Origin: Nyssa sinensis
Lineage: Eukaryota > Streptophyta > Magnoliopsida > Cornales > Nyssaceae
Direction of reading: 5' to 3'
NCBI GenBank assembly: GCA_008638375.1
Contig: CM018031.1
Location: 8,023,062-8,087,061, forward strand
DNA length: 64,000 bases
A program made the translations under genes and the position numbers. Position 1 is the stretch's first letter. Each line of letters opens with the position of its first letter. Under the pieces are notes generated by a model. That model was not told the DNA's origin. It made no database searches and saw only the letters and a program-made list of their open reading frames with translations. Positions 62,440 to 64,000 of the stretch are shown here, in pieces.

Positions 62440-63550
62440 CTGTCAACATAAAATTGCATCAGTTTTTTAATCTGAGTATATCCATTTATTGTTTTAATAC
62501 AAAAATAAAAAGTGCAGCGGGCAAAACTGCAAGCATACATAACTACCAGTCGCAAGGGGTTAAAACAAAATCAAGATTAATTGATGCAAGTTGGCATTCA
62601 AATACAAATAGAACTACAGCCAATTAGTCATACAAGAGAGGTGGGGAACAAATGAAGAATAATTGTATAGATTTGTCAAATATGGGCTACATATTTGTTG
62701 GAAAAGAGAAATGACTTAACAGCGGCATCAATTTTTCTTGTAATCTCCAATTGTTCGTATAATTCTCTCTACTGATAAAAAAAATAACATTCAACAAAAC
62801 CACAAAGAGAACCACAGAAACAGTAACCCTGAAGGAGGAAGTTCTGCTTTTCCTACTTATAAAAATGTTCTACCACAAGACCTTGATCTCTCATACCATC
62901 AGCTATGAACTCCAGTCACATCATGAGGAGTACCACCGACCAGAAACATAAACAATAATTATAAAAACAAGAAGGGGGAGAAGCACCACTGAGGTTTATT
63001 ATGGGCATTGGGCAACCAGGGTATCAGTCATATGTAACAACTCTGTTCAAACTAAATACTGATGAAAACATATGTAGCCAAAACAGAATGTCACATCAAT
63101 TAGCAACATTAAGAGACTCTTTGGGAATTTTTCAAAATGGATCAGGTCAGGTATAATCCCGCTGGTCTATAGAAAAACCAACTCCCCATTGGTCTGACTT
63201 TGTTAGGTTTTAAGCATCTTTTAGGAATAAATGCAAAACTTCTATACTAGTAAAAGATACTTACTAAACATTAAAAAAATTAAAACCAGTTTATTTGTAC
63301 TCTACTAAACCAGTTCTATTCTTTTCCCAAACAGACCCTGATCTTAGAACAATCTTATCCAGTAGCCCACTGACCTCAATTCCTCGAGAGACTTGCCCAA
63401 CTCATGCCCCTTCCCCTATTAGAAAAAATACTCAACAACTCTATAAACTCTTTTCCCAATTATTTGGGGTCACTACGTGAACCATGTTTTGCTAATTCAA
63501 TCAGGCTTTGAACGGAAAATGACTAGAAATTTGCAGTAGAGAGTGCATGT
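62440..63550. other. Unassigned intergenic or intronic DNA
   Basis: No exon is recognised. The stretch TATTTGGGGTCACTACGTGA (about 63461) resembles a dispersed plant repeat, but I cannot name it. Confidence 0.4.
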
Positions 63551-64000
63551 TGGAGGAGAATGATTGCCACCAAGTATAGAAGCTCATTTTTTTTTATGGG
63601 GGGTGGGGTGGGGGGCCTTCTAGATAGGTAGTTATGCCTCTTGGGGTAAGCCTCAAGAGACTTTCTTTTTTCATTTATTTTGAGGTGGGAAGAGGAGAAA
63701 GTATCAAATTTTGGAATGATATATGGTGTAGAGAGAGAGTTTTGAAGGAAAGATTTTCTGCCCTTTTTTGGATTGCAGTTAATGCTAATGCCTTAGTAAA
63801 AGATTTTATCTCCATTTCAGACAACAAGGTGGAATAGTGTCCAAATTTCAGACATGCTTTGCAGGATAGGGAGTTGTTGGCCATCATAGACTTGTTGGCT
63901 CCGCTCCAAAGGATTTGAAGGATGGGAAGGAATGAGTGTGCTATCAAATGGAAGGCTTCTAAAAAGGAGTTTTTTCTGTTAGATCCTTCTATGGTGCCTT
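63551..64000 (+). mobile_element. LINE (non-LTR) 3' end, decayed and cut by the window edge
   Basis: Starts with TGGAGGAGAATGATTGCC (WRRMIATKY), a common run near the end of plant L1-type ORF2. After a frame change comes FEVGRGESIKFWNDIWC (from about 63676), the zinc-binding reverse-transcriptase region typical of plant LINEs. There are stops at about 63616 and 63835, so it is a pseudogene. The rest lies outside the window. Confidence 0.7.

Overview
The window is nuclear DNA from a flowering plant, most likely a rosid eudicot. It is AT-rich, has short GT-AG introns and plant-type transposons, and is dominated by a tandem array of Bet v 1-type PR-10 genes. The two protein types look to me most like PR-10s of malvid rosids, but that is an impression from memory and I cannot name the species.

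From 0.9 to 55.8 kb I count 18 PR-10 loci: 14 look intact and 4 are broken. Each intact gene has two exons with a phase-1 intron after codon 61 and encodes 159-160 residues. Type A (start MGVITY or similar, junction GEG-SQFK) makes up copies 1-10 and 13. Type B (start MGVTCFTQEF or MGVTSFTQEF, junction EG-G/S-HFK) makes up copies 11, 12 and 14-18. Copies 1-10 are all on the minus strand. Copies 11-18 are on both strands and include three head-to-head pairs (11/12, 13/14, 15/16).

From 0 to 33 kb, young segmental duplications repeat a gene plus several kilobases of flank. A unit of about 7.6 kb holding copies 5-6 is repeated as copies 7-8. Copies 5 and 7 encode the same protein. Transposons mark individual units and can be delimited by comparing them with empty sites in sister units: a 1.36-kb hAT-like foldback element (3010-4373), a 1.19-kb hAT remnant with a transposase C-terminal ORF (13393-14577), a 199-bp hAT-type MITE in four units, and two SINE insertions near the left end.

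From 33 to 56 kb the units are older and more diverged. The region holds a TRIM-like element (35932-36354), the type-B genes with a shared promoter block, and a PR-10 fragment (copy 17) that has lost exon 1 and is split by a 1.1-kb LTR-like insertion.

From 57.3 to 61.3 kb there is one complete DUF789-family gene in six exons, unrelated to PR-10. Beyond it lie a possible last exon of a minus-strand gene (62328-62439) and a decayed LINE 3' end running off the window.

Nothing here is a wholly unknown system. The interest lies in how the array evolves: acidic substitutions in the glycine-rich loop of the newest copies, promoter sharing between two coding types, and clear recombination junctions.
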